A stretch of 11,761 nucleotides of DNA from Clostridia bacterium (GTDB lineage: Bacteria; Bacillota; Clostridia; Christensenellales; Borkfalkiaceae). The position numbers and the translations under genes are program-made. This document shows positions 1-5,975 of this stretch, one piece after another (position 1 is the stretch's first letter; every line of letters starts with the position of its first letter). The DNA is taken from assembly GCA_900768525.1 (NCBI GenBank), contig CAAGDF010000064.1, positions 1-11,761 of the forward strand. Reading direction: 5' to 3'. The notes below the pieces were generated by a model. That model did no database searches, was not told the origin of the DNA, and worked only from the letters and a program-made list of their open reading frames with translations.

Positions 1-2
1 AA

Positions 3-74
3 GAGCATAAAATTCAAAAATCCGATATAATTAGTTTGCAAACAAAAAATACAAAGGATTTTAAACTTATGCTC
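3..74. repeat. Imperfect inverted repeat with nested palindrome
   Basis: The arms are 3-23 and 56-74. Both share GAGCATAA and AAAATCC when one is reverse-complemented, with a short mismatch in the middle. The 32-base loop contains the perfect palindrome GTTTGCAAAC (34-43). It lies directly after the TGA that closes the minus-strand ATPase fragment, so it could act as a 3' hairpin for that strand or mark a recombination or insertion scar. There is no clear U-tract, so I do not call it a terminator. Confidence 0.4.
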
Positions 75-79
75 GAATT

Positions 80-634
80 TCAGTTTATCAAACTTGCGTT
101 TACAGCCGTAACATTTTCTTCGTTATACTTATATGTGCTACCAATTTCTCTCGATGCATTCGCACCAATTCCGTGAAAGAGCAAACTCCCCTCCTTTTTA
201 ACGGTCTTCGAAATGATGTCCTTATGCAGTTCCACCGCATTCCCAAGATACATATCGCTGTAGGCCTTAATTTGAGTATAATATGCATTATTTTCATCCG
301 GCAGTTTTGAAATTGCTTGAACAAAAAGATGTAAAATGACATTTTTCCAAATAGTCTGATATTGATTGGGCTTTGCAAAATTATCATCATTCAACTTTAG
401 TAGTCTTTCAAATGGAAACTCACCAAAATCTTTATTAATGACAATACAGCCCTTCCTAAACGCTTCCTTTTCAATCATTTGATAAATTGAGGATTTGCCA
501 GTCCATTTCTTTCCAACGACAAAGAAAATTTTATCATTTACGATTTTTTCCCAATACCCATTATCCAAGAAATATTTTTCAAGATTTGGATCCCCATATC
601 CATCAATTTCACCAAAATCTATTTTTTTAATCAA
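80..634 (-). pseudogene. N-terminal half of a P-loop ATPase (Sll1717-like), split gene
   Basis: This 184-residue reading holds the start of a P-loop ATPase. An N-terminal stretch ending in GYGDPNLEKYFLDNGYW is followed by a Walker A motif at residues 41-49 (G-K-K-W-T-G-K-S-S). It stops before any Walker B, sensor or arginine-finger region. The layout resembles the P-loop ATPase family named for Sll1717, whose members are roughly 500 residues; I assign it from memory of the family pattern. The only start is a TTG at 634 with no ribosome binding site, 10-20 bases from the point where the C-terminal half of what looks like the same gene begins on the other strand. After the TGA, another reading frame stays open to the window edge, so the stop may reflect a frameshift. 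The sequence is AT-rich, unlike the genes from 2195 on, which suggests transfer. Function is probably lost. Other P-loop NTPase families are possible. Confidence 0.6.
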
Positions 635-690
635 GTCATAGTTGGGGAGTTAATAATATCCGAGAAATATATCAATCAGACTTATATAAG

Positions 691-1266
691 ATGGTGGATA
701 AAAGAATAAAGGCATCATGTACTGAATTGTCAAATGAATCATTTAAAGATTTATTTTTTGTACCGAAAAATATTTATTATGGAGAAAAGAAGCGGGATTT
801 GTTTAAATCCTTAGTGTTGCAAACATTATTTAGACCACGAGACCTCATTAGTTTACTTAAAACGCTTCAGAAAGAGATTAACAAAAGTGGTGCTTTCAAT
901 GAACAGATTTATAAAGAAACTTCGAAGAAATATGCAAATTGGCTTGTGAACACGGAAATAGCCAATGAAATCAACCCTGTGTTGAGAGAAGATTATAAAT
1001 ATGTGATAGAATTATTGCGCCTTTGCGGATCGAGAGATTTAAGTGTTAAAACATTTACCGAAAGATATAATTCTGTTAAACATGAGTTTCGTCTTTTACC
1101 TTTGGATTTGTTGGAGTTTTTATATAGTGTAGGAATAATTGAAAACACTTGGAAGGATAAGACCGGAAGACCCATGCATCGATCCATTTTCAGAAATGAA
1201 TGTGATTTTGATAGAAATCTTCAGTTGAGAATTATTCCTGCAGTATGGAATGGTCTAACAGTGTAA
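691..1266 (+). pseudogene. C-terminal half of the same P-loop ATPase (Sll1717-like)
   Basis: These 191 codons carry no nucleotide-binding motif. They contain the segment LFRPRDLISLLKTLQKEI (about residues 46-63), which matches the T-x-RPRDLI signature I associate with the C-terminal part of Sll1717-type ATPases, followed by a helical region and a winged-helix-like end. Protein-like sequence extends in frame upstream of the ATG, back to a Trp codon at 643 (W-G-V-N-N-I-R-E-I-Y-Q-S-D-L-Y-K), so the ATG at 691 is internal to the ancestral gene. There is no ribosome binding site before it. The two halves sum to about 390 residues and lack the Walker B portion. The nearest reading is an inversion with a breakpoint at about 635-643, plus loss or displacement of the middle. 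Composition is AT-rich, like the N-terminal half. Confidence 0.6.
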
Positions 1267-1310
1267 ATGGAAATAGTCGTGTAGCTATTTCGTATTAGAA
1301 AGCCAAAGAA

Positions 1311-1339
1311 AGGTTGCACTTTTGTGCGACCTTTTTTTT
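1311..1339 (+). terminator. Intrinsic terminator after the ATPase C-terminal half
   Basis: AGGTTGCAC (1311-1319) pairs with GTGCGACCT (1324-1332), with one G-T wobble and a 4-base loop. It is followed by eight T residues (1332-1339). It lies 45 bases after the stop at 1266 and is well formed, so it was probably the native terminator of the intact gene. Confidence 0.75.
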
Positions 1340-1351
1340 GTGGTTTAAACG

Positions 1352-1538
1352 GATATGCGACGGGACTTGATGGGGGAGAAAAAGCACGGGAGTGCTTTTG
1401 TTTGCTTATGGAAGTTAATGGAACAGAAAAGTTGTATAGCAAACCAAACAGCCCGGTGTGGCTGTTTGCCAGGGCGGCGCGCAAAGCGCCAAGTCCCGTC
1501 ATGGAGCAGTGATACGCGACGGGACTTGATGGGGGAGA
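1352..1538. repeat. Direct repeat pair plus inverted copy (GACGGGACTTG module)
   Basis: A 28-base unit at 1352-1379 recurs at 1511-1538 with one mismatch; its last 23 bases (1357-1379 and 1516-1538) are identical. The core GACGGGACTTG also occurs inverted at 1490-1500. That inverted copy can pair with 1518-1528 across a 17-base loop, or with 1359-1369, which makes 1359-1500 a 142-base segment with 11-base perfect terminal inverted repeats. Short open frames cross this region but they follow the repeat units and have no ribosome binding sites. Confidence 0.7.
1380..1399 (+). other. Perfect 8-bp hairpin with tetraloop
   Basis: AAAAGCAC (1380-1387), loop GGGA, then GTGCTTTT (1392-1399). It resembles a terminator with a weak, interrupted T-run (TTTTGTTTG). 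The second copy of the surrounding repeat (from 1654) keeps only the right-hand arm. Confidence 0.45.
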
Positions 1539-1726
1539 GCGTCAAAGCCAGGCTTTTTGGCAAACAAGCTAACTAAAGTTATCTTGTATGCTTTACAGCC
1601 TGCTTTTCCTTTTTCCAAAAAGTTCTTCGATACTTTTTGGAAGCCTTATGTTGCGGGAGTGCTTTTGTTTGCTTATGGGGGTGCCTGACATGGAAAAGTA
1701 TATCGAGCAAACCAAACAGCCCGGTG
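1387..1726. repeat. Degenerate 72/73-bp direct repeat (copies 1387-1458 and 1654-1726)
   Basis: The two copies begin with the same 25 bases (1387-1411 and 1654-1678) and end with the same 21 bases (1438-1458 and 1706-1726, ending in AGCCCGGTG). The 26-27 bases between them are related but diverged. In copy 1 the end forms a 9-bp hairpin, CAAACAGCC/GGCTGTTTG (1445-1468); in copy 2 the right arm is lost. The pattern suggests duplicated modules that have decayed rather than genes. Confidence 0.75.
1613..1642. other. 11-bp hairpin
   Basis: TTCCAAAAAGT (1613-1623) pairs exactly with ACTTTTTGGAA (1632-1642) across an 8-base loop, TCTTCGAT. It sits between the two repeat modules. No adjacent gene makes it an obvious terminator. 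Confidence 0.5.
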
Positions 1727-1731
1727 GACTA

Positions 1732-1859
1732 TTTTTGCGGCTTATATTCTTCGTATAGCAGCGTTACTGCTTCGGGTAAAAGACCTCGATGACCATATAG
1801 GTCTATCTCGTCCTTTTGCCCTTGCGAGCCTTGTTATACTTGTATCTAAGCCGCAAAAA
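1732..1859. other. 128-bp imperfect palindrome / structured element
   Basis: Perfect 13-base inverted repeats, TTTTTGCGGCTTA (1732-1744) and TAAGCCGCAAAAA (1847-1859), enclose 102 bases that can fold further. GTATA (1753-1757) pairs with TATAC (1835-1839). AGCAG (1757-1761) pairs with CTGCT (1767-1771). GGGTAAAAGAC (1774-1784) pairs with GTCCTTTTGCCC (1810-1821) with one wobble and one bulge. Inside that, GAT/ATC and ACC/GGT close a terminal loop. Together this gives a branched fold typical of a structured RNA or a small non-autonomous mobile element. On minus, two overlapping frames are open with no start codon (one ends EEYKPQK-stop), so a decayed coding fragment is also possible. Confidence 0.5.
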
Positions 1860-1891
1860 AATATTACAGTCTTGCGCAATCAAACTACGAG

Positions 1892-1910
1892 TTTTCCCAA
1901 AGCGGGAAAA
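1892..1910. other. Short hairpin
   Basis: TTTTCCC (1892-1898) and GGGAAAA (1904-1910) form a 7-bp stem with a 5-base loop. No T-run follows on either strand. Confidence 0.4.
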
Positions 1911-2010
1911 GTTGGTTTTACGAACACATAGTGAGTAAAAGCCGATAGAGGGCAAAAACGCAACTATTTAATCTCACCTCAATTAAAAGCTGCGACAACT
2001 TCTCTTTCCG

Positions 2011-2070
2011 TCATCCTGAGACGGACTTATATACTCGACTTACGAAGGATCCAGGCACAAAGTGCCGCAC
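2011..2070. repeat. Dispersed intergenic repeat, copy 1
   Basis: It begins TCATCCTGAGACG (2011-2023) and ends with a 22-base piece (2049-2070) containing the hairpin GGCAC-AAA-GTGCC. The terminal piece, reverse-complemented, matches 11664-11685 at 20 of 22 positions, and the GTCATCC-GAGA start recurs in the same orientation at 11627-11640. The GTCATCCTGAG...GGATCC style is familiar from short intergenic repeats in many bacterial genomes. Confidence 0.65.
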
Positions 2071-2194
2071 CTAATCGCAATCAAACATTTTCCCCGTTTT
2101 GCGTGGGAATTGCCCCGAAAGGGAAGCCTTGTATTTGATATACACCGCATATAAACAATAAAACTCTTATTTTATTACTTTTTCTCAAGCCGCT

Positions 2195-2863
2195 TTACTC
2201 AACGTGCCAATCGATGGGCGTTTCGCCGTGAGCAACGAGGAAATCATTGGTTTTGGAAAAATGTTTACACCCGAAAAAGCCGTTGTACGCGGACAGCGGG
2301 CTAGGGTGCGCACATTCAAGGACGAGGTGACGGTTTGTGTCGATGAGTTTTTTCTTGCTGCGAGCGTTGCCACCCCAAAGTATAAACACCATAGGTTTTT
2401 CGCGTGCGGATAGAATTTTGATAACTTCGTCGGTGAACTGTTGCCACCCGCAACCGCTATGCGAATTTGCTTGCCCCGCGCGCACGGTCAGCGTAGTGTT
2501 AAGCAGCATTACGCCGTTTTCCGCCCACTTGGTAAGGCAACCGCTTTTTGCGGGTGCAATACCAAGGTCGCTTTGCATTTCTTTATAAATATTCACAAGC
2601 GAGGGCGGCAGTGCAACACCGTCTTTTACCGAAAAACACAGCCCGTGAGCCTGCCCTTCGCCGTGATAAGGATCTTGTCCTAGAATGACCGCTTTTACCT
2701 TGTTATAGGGCGTGTATTTGAACGCATTGAAAATATCGTACATAGAGGGATACACCACATGCGTGGAGTATTCCTTTTTTAAAAATTCACGAATTTTTGC
2801 GTACAACTCGCTTGAAAAAAGCGAACTTAACTTCTCGTCCCAGTCGTTTCCTATAACTACCAT
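2195..2863 (-). CDS. ung: Uracil-DNA glycosylase (family 1)
   Basis: This enzyme removes uracil from DNA as the first step of base excision repair; it acts in the cytoplasm on the chromosome. The 222-residue length fits family 1 (about 220-230). The water-activating motif GQDPYH is at residues 62-67 with the catalytic Asp64, the uracil-specificity segment LLNTTLTVRAGQANSH is at about 120-135, and the DNA minor-groove loop HPSPLS is at 186-191 with its catalytic His. I chose the start at 2863 because GGAGG stands 5 bases upstream and the protein then begins as family members do; a longer reading to 2959 adds only an atypical hydrophobic extension. It is transcribed alone from the TTGACA promoter at 2905-2932. 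Confidence 0.95.
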   Translation of the reverse strand: MVVIGNDWDEKLSSLFSSELYAKIREFLKKEYSTHVVYPSMYDIFNAFKYTPYNKVKAVILGQDPYHGEGQAHGLCFSVKDGVALPPSLVNIYKEMQSDLGIAPAKSGCLTKWAENGVMLLNTTLTVRAGQANSHSGCGWQQFTDEVIKILSAREKPMVFILWGGNARSKKKLIDTNRHLVLECAHPSPLSAYNGFFGCKHFSKTNDFLVAHGETPIDWHVE

Positions 2864-2904
2864 TTTGTCCTCCGCAATACGGCTTTTATGCCGCATTTTT
2901 GCCG

Positions 2905-2932
2905 ATTGAATAAGAAATATTGCGCTTGTCAA
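2905..2932 (-). promoter_or_regulatory. Promoter for ung
   Basis: On minus, a consensus -35 TTGACA (2927-2932) and a weaker -10 TTCAAT (2905-2910) are separated by 16 bases, 42 bases before the ung ATG. A small hairpin CGGC-ATAAAA-GCCG lies in the leader just before the ribosome binding site. Confidence 0.55.
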
Positions 2933-2942
2933 AAATATTGTT

Positions 2943-3089
2943 ATGAATAAAAAACGCAATACAAAAATCGATAAATCTCAAAAAATAAGTTTAGCCGAAG
3001 AGATTGCCGCACTGTCACCCAAACAATGCAAAAAGTTTGCAAAAAAGGCGGTTAAGCACGCTTTTTTATACCCGCGCGAAGACGTCTGA
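2943..3089 (+). CDS. Possible small basic protein, 48 residues, unknown
   Basis: A short frame from ATG 2943 to TGA 3089 encodes a lysine-rich protein, MNKKRNTKIDK at the start and HAFLYPREDV at the end, with a central predicted helix (LAEEIAALSPKQCKKFAKKAVKHAF). Codon choice (GCC, GCA, GAA, CGC) matches neighbouring genes. Against it, there is no ribosome binding site and no good promoter, and the start lies just upstream of the divergent ung promoter. I do not recognise a family. It could be a real small protein or a chance open frame. Confidence 0.4.
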   Translation: MNKKRNTKIDKSQKISLAEEIAALSPKQCKKFAKKAVKHAFLYPREDV

Positions 3090-3115
3090 CTTTTTTGCCC
3101 GAGCGTCAACCGCGA

Positions 3116-3982
3116 TTAAAAATCCCAGTCGGGTATAAATTTTTTGCTTGAAGAAGAGCGTTCCTGAATAAAACATTCGTCAAACCCGCAGGAAAGCAGT
3201 TTGTCGCAAGCAATGTTATATTCGCGCGCGGTAATCGGGCGTTTGAGTTCGGGGTAGTTTTCGATATCGCCGAAAGGGGTATACTGCGCCATAAGCGAAA
3301 AATACGCTCCGTTTTTGCGGTTTTGGCTGAACCATTCGATTATATTGCACGTTTCGGCTAAATTCATGGGCAAAATCAAGTGCCTTACGCACACGCCGCT
3401 CGTCATCAGTCCGTTTTCCAAAACAGTCTTTTTTGCGTTCATCATATGCAGTACGGCGTTCGATGCGACCTCGAAATAGTCCGAAATGCCCGTGTACCGC
3501 TGCGCCGCCTTTTGCGAAAAATACTTAAGGTCGGGTAGATACACGTCCACAAACTCATCGGCTTCTTTAAGGCACTCTTCGCGCTCGTAGCCGTGCGTGT
3601 TGTACACTATGGGAATGTTGGGGCGGCGAATTTTAATCGACTCTTTAATTTCGGAAAGAAAGTGCGTGGGCGTAACAAGGTTTATGTTATGCGCGCCCGC
3701 ATTCTCAAGCTCGCGGAAAATGTCGGCAAGTTCAAAGGGCGTAATGGCTTTGCCGCGGTTAGAACGCGATAAATCGTAGTTCTGGCAAAACCTGCATTTT
3801 AAACTGCACCCGCAAAAGAAAACCGCGCCGCTGCCTTTCGTGCCGCTTATAGGCGGTTCTTCGTAAGGGTGAAGATAATATTTTGCAATACGAACGGTAG
3901 AAGTTTCGCCGCACCCGCCGCGGAATGCCGTGCGGTCTATATTGCACATTTTAGGGCATAAATCACATTTTTTTATATTCAT
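3116..3982 (-). CDS. Radical SAM protein, PflX/PFL-activase-like (COG1313 type)
   Basis: This 288-residue protein has the radical SAM signature C59-x3-C63-x2-C66 (CSLKCRFC), which holds a 4Fe-4S cluster that cleaves SAM to a 5'-deoxyadenosyl radical. Extra cysteines stand ahead of it at 6, 9, 13 and 24 (CDLCPKMCNIDR...GGCGE), and then HPYEEPPISGTKGSGAVFF, the typical lead-in of the PflX group of pyruvate formate-lyase activase-like proteins. VTPTHF, the VYNTHGYE segment and DVYLPDLKYF follow as in that group. The true substrate of this group is unknown to me. The start at 3982 is needed to include the N-terminal cysteines; there is no evident ribosome binding site. It is transcribed divergently from metK, the SAM synthetase gene. 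No pyruvate formate-lyase or AmmeMemoRadiSam partner is visible. Confidence 0.85.
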   Translation of the reverse strand: MNIKKCDLCPKMCNIDRTAFRGGCGETSTVRIAKYYLHPYEEPPISGTKGSGAVFFCGCSLKCRFCQNYDLSRSNRGKAITPFELADIFRELENAGAHNINLVTPTHFLSEIKESIKIRRPNIPIVYNTHGYEREECLKEADEFVDVYLPDLKYFSQKAAQRYTGISDYFEVASNAVLHMMNAKKTVLENGLMTSGVCVRHLILPMNLAETCNIIEWFSQNRKNGAYFSLMAQYTPFGDIENYPELKRPITAREYNIACDKLLSCGFDECFIQERSSSSKKFIPDWDF

Positions 3983-4013
3983 ATGCGCACTTTGTCAACG
4001 TTGTGTTTTGAAC

Positions 4014-4042
4014 ATTGTAACACTTTTATTAAGGTTTGACAA
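4014..4042 (-). promoter_or_regulatory. Promoter for the radical SAM gene
   Basis: On minus, -35 TTGTCA (4037-4042) and -10 TACAAT (4014-4019) with a 17-base spacer. Transcription would start near 4007, leaving a leader of about 25 bases without a clear ribosome binding site. It is 15 bases from the -35 of the divergent metK promoter. Confidence 0.65.
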
Positions 4043-4056
4043 ACAAAACAAATCAT

Positions 4057-4085
4057 TTGACAAATAAATCGTTTACATATATAAT
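4057..4085 (+). promoter_or_regulatory. Consensus promoter for metK
   Basis: -35 TTGACA (4057-4062), exactly 17 bases, then -10 TATAAT (4080-4085): a perfect housekeeping-sigma promoter. A second TTGACA at 4036-4041 has no matching -10 on this strand and overlaps the -35 of the divergent promoter. The leader of about 50 bases is too short for a SAM riboswitch. Confidence 0.85.
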
Positions 4086-4114
4086 TAACACTGACGACCA
4101 CAAATAAATACGTT

Positions 4115-4131
4115 GCCACAACATGTGTGGC
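4115..4131 (+). promoter_or_regulatory. Leader hairpin next to the metK ribosome binding site
   Basis: GCCACA (4115-4120), loop ACATG, TGTGGC (4126-4131) form a 6-bp stem that ends one base before the GAGG ribosome binding site at 4133-4136. It could modulate initiation. It may equally be coincidence. Confidence 0.35.
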
Positions 4132-4144
4132 TGAGGACTATATT

Positions 4145-5314
4145 ATGAGAAAGTTTTTTACAAGCGAAAGCGTCACCGAAGGTCATCCCGATAAGATTTG
4201 CGATCAGATTGCGGATTCCGTTCTCGATGCTATTTTAGCCAAAGACGAAAATGCACGCGTTGCCTGCGAATGTATCGCCACAACCGGTATGGTTTTTATT
4301 ACGGGCGAAATCAGTACGAAATGTTATATCGATATCGATAAAATCGCACGCCAGACCATTCGCGAAATCGGTTACGATCGCGCAAAATACGGGTTCGACT
4401 GCGATACTTGCGCAATTTTAACGTCGATTAAAGACCAAAGCCCGGATATCGCGCTCGGCGTCGATAACTCGGTCGAACACCGCGAAAGCGGCGAAATTGC
4501 CGATACTCTCGGCGCAGGCGATCAGGGACTTATGTTCGGTTACGCTACCGACGAAACGCCCGAATATATGCCGTTGCCCATCTCGTTGGCGCATAAAATG
4601 GCAAAACGCCTTGCCGACGTAAGAAAACAGGGTATACTTACTTACCTTCGCCCCGACGGAAAAACGCAGATTACCGTTGAATACGACGGTAGAAAGCCTG
4701 TCAGAGTGGACACGGTTGTAGTTTCTACCCAACATTCCGAGGCGGTTACCACCGAGCAGTTGCGCGCCGACGTTAAAAAATACGTTATCGATCCTATTTT
4801 AGAGGGCGGTCTTACCGACGAGAATACCAAGTATTACATTAACCCGACAGGTCGGTTCGAGATCGGCGGTCCGCATGGCGACAGCGGGCTTACCGGTAGA
4901 AAAATCATCGTCGATACTTACGGCGGAAGCTGTGCACATGGCGGCGGTTCGTTCAGCGGCAAAGATCCCACAAAGGTAGACAGAAGCGCGTCGTACATGA
5001 TGCGTTATATCGCTAAAAACATTGTTGCGGCGGGGCTTGCCAAAGAATGTCATATCGAAGTTGCTTACGCAATCGGCGTTGCGAGACCTGTTTCGCTGTT
5101 CGTTGATACCAACGGCACGGGCGCGCTTTCCGACGAGAAAATTTGCGAAATTATCGATAAAGAGTTCGATTTAAGACCGTATTCGATTATTAACACATTG
5201 GGCTTGAGAAGACCTATTTACCGTCAGACTGCGGCTTACGGTCATTTCGGCAGAGATGAATTCCCATGGGAAAAACTCGATAGAGTAGAAGATCTTAAAA
5301 AATATCTTAAATAA
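4145..5314 (+). CDS. metK: S-adenosylmethionine synthetase
   Basis: It makes SAM from methionine and ATP, releasing phosphate and pyrophosphate; it is cytosolic and normally tetrameric. At 389 residues it is full length. Family signatures are all present: ESVTEGHPDK near the N-terminus (His and Asp contacting ATP and Mg), GAGDQGLMFGYA in the first third, TVVVSTQHS in the middle, and the glycine-rich GGGSFSGKDPTKVDRS P-loop-like motif in the last third, followed by the YAIGVARPVS segment. I chose ATG 4145 because GAGG lies 8 bases upstream; an in-frame GTG at 4127 would add six non-family residues. It has its own consensus promoter and is followed by a small SLOG-like gene. It supplies the cofactor used by the divergently transcribed radical SAM protein. 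Confidence 0.97.
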   Translation: MRKFFTSESVTEGHPDKICDQIADSVLDAILAKDENARVACECIATTGMVFITGEISTKCYIDIDKIARQTIREIGYDRAKYGFDCDTCAILTSIKDQSPDIALGVDNSVEHRESGEIADTLGAGDQGLMFGYATDETPEYMPLPISLAHKMAKRLADVRKQGILTYLRPDGKTQITVEYDGRKPVRVDTVVVSTQHSEAVTTEQLRADVKKYVIDPILEGGLTDENTKYYINPTGRFEIGGPHGDSGLTGRKIIVDTYGGSCAHGGGSFSGKDPTKVDRSASYMMRYIAKNIVAAGLAKECHIEVAYAIGVARPVSLFVDTNGTGALSDEKICEIIDKEFDLRPYSIINTLGLRRPIYRQTAAYGHFGRDEFPWEKLDRVEDLKKYLK

Positions 5315-5336
5315 TCGTTTTAATCGATTATTTTTG
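5309..5336 (+). terminator. Weak hairpin with T-run after metK
   Basis: AAATAATCG (5309-5317) pairs with CGATTATTT (5325-5333), followed by T residues to 5335. The stem is AT-rich and overlaps the metK stop codon, so it probably attenuates rather than blocks transcription into the next gene. Confidence 0.45.
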
Positions 5337-5372
5337 TCGAATTTTGAATGTACAAAAGAGGGGGCGTGCGTT

Positions 5373-5831
5373 ATGAATTATCTCGGCAATAAGGAATTGC
5401 TTAAAAGACCGCTTACGGCATTTTTATCTTCCGATTCCGACGACACAAAAATTAACGGAAAAATAGCCGAATGGGGCGATAAAATAACGCAAAACCCCAA
5501 AATTACCGTTTTATCGGGCTTTCAAAGCACGGGCGAAAGAATTTTGCTCGATAAAATTTTATCGGGCAAGGCGAGCGCGATTATATTGTTGGCGCGTTGT
5601 ATGTTCAAAAAATGCCCCGAAGAGTACCAAAAAGCCGTTAACGAAGGCAGGCTGCTTATCGTTTCCGATATAGACGACGAAACGATTACCAAAGTCGATT
5701 TCGACCGCGCGTTTGAAAGAAACATGCGCGTCGTAAACGGCGGCAAGCAGGTTGTAATAGGCTACGTTAAAAAGAACGGCATGGTGCAAAAAGTGCTCGA
5801 TTCTTCGCAAAAACCTTACATACTTTTGTGA
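5373..5831 (+). CDS. DprA/SLOG-like Rossmann-fold protein
   Basis: A 152-residue protein with the pattern of a small DprA-like (SLOG superfamily) domain: an N-terminal YLGNKELLKRPLTAFLSS strand-turn, ITVLSGFQSTGERILLDKIL at about 44-63 (a glycine-rich nucleotide-binding turn and helix), AIILLARCMF at about 69-78, and EGRLLIVSD at about 91-99. DprA-like domains bind nucleotides or DNA, but this one lacks the rest of DprA and its job is unknown. The start at 5373 follows AAGAGGGGG with suitable spacing; an in-frame TTG at 5334 would add 13 residues and overlaps the metK hairpin. It probably shares the metK transcript, with 58 bases between the genes. The assignment rests on recalled motif shape, not on a search. 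Confidence 0.65.
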   Translation: MNYLGNKELLKRPLTAFLSSDSDDTKINGKIAEWGDKITQNPKITVLSGFQSTGERILLDKILSGKASAIILLARCMFKKCPEEYQKAVNEGRLLIVSDIDDETITKVDFDRAFERNMRVVNGGKQVVIGYVKKNGMVQKVLDSSQKPYILL

Positions 5832-5853
5832 TTTCATTGTTGTCAAAACATTT

Positions 5854-5869
5854 AATAATCGACCTATAG
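5854..5869 (+). repeat. 16-base motif, copy 1 (inverse copy at 9395-9410)
   Basis: AATAATCGACCTATAG occurs here 22 bases after a stop codon and occurs reverse-complemented at 9395-9410, 13 bases after the lon stop. Its right end overlaps the stem of the terminator at 5868-5900. Confidence 0.5.
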
Positions 5870-5900
5870 GCGGGCTTTTTTAATAAACTCCGCCTTTTTT
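5868..5900 (+). terminator. Terminator of the metK operon
   Basis: AGGCGG (5868-5873) pairs with CCGCCT (5890-5895) and is followed by six T residues (5895-5900). The 16-base AT-rich loop is longer than usual. Confidence 0.65.
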
Positions 5901-5928
5901 CGTACTCGTTTTGAAAGTGTTCTGATGT

Positions 5929-5958
5929 AAAAAAACTGCCGAAAGGGACAGTTTTTTT
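5929..5958 (-). terminator. Bidirectional terminator between converging genes
   Basis: AAAAAAACTG (5929-5938) pairs with CAGTTTTTTT (5949-5958) around a CC-GAAA-GGGA apex, giving a T-run on both strands. It lies 18 bases after the stop of the minus-strand dehydrogenase and also backs up the terminator at 5868-5900. Confidence 0.75.
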
Positions 5959-5975
5959 AACGTTTAGATATATTT

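Larger units (their letters stand above)
1267..2194. other. Gene-free repeat mosaic of about 930 bases
   Basis: Between the terminator at 1311-1339 and the end of ung I see no reading frame with a ribosome binding site or protein-like composition. The stretch holds the modules listed separately: the GACGGGACTTG repeats, the 72/73-base repeat, the 11-bp hairpin, the 128-base palindrome and the dispersed repeat near 2011-2070. No ung terminator is obvious in 2100-2194. The density of repeats suggests a region tolerant of insertions next to the broken ATPase. Confidence 0.6.

Noticed and set aside
80..1266. Two independent small genes in a divergent defence pair
   Set aside because: Each half lacks start signals, each covers a different part of one family's layout, and coding-like sequence extends across the plus-strand start toward the breakpoint.
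1324..1576. Short open frames on both strands in the repeat region
   Set aside because: Their peptides simply translate the repeated units, they have no ribosome binding sites, and their composition (many Cys, Trp, Arg) is not protein-like.
1352..1726. CRISPR array
   Set aside because: Repeat units differ in length and spacing, only two copies of each exist, and no cas gene is near.
1732..1859. tRNA gene
   Set aside because: The element is longer than a tRNA, and I see no CCA-adjacent acceptor stem, GTTCRA T-loop or correct arm spacing.
2864..2959. Longer ung start at 2959 with a signal-like N-terminus
   Set aside because: The ATG at 2863 has a GGAGG site and gives the usual length; the extension overlaps the ung promoter.
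4086..4144. SAM riboswitch before metK
   Set aside because: The leader from the promoter to the ribosome binding site is only about 50 bases, too short for known SAM riboswitches, and holds only a 6-bp hairpin.
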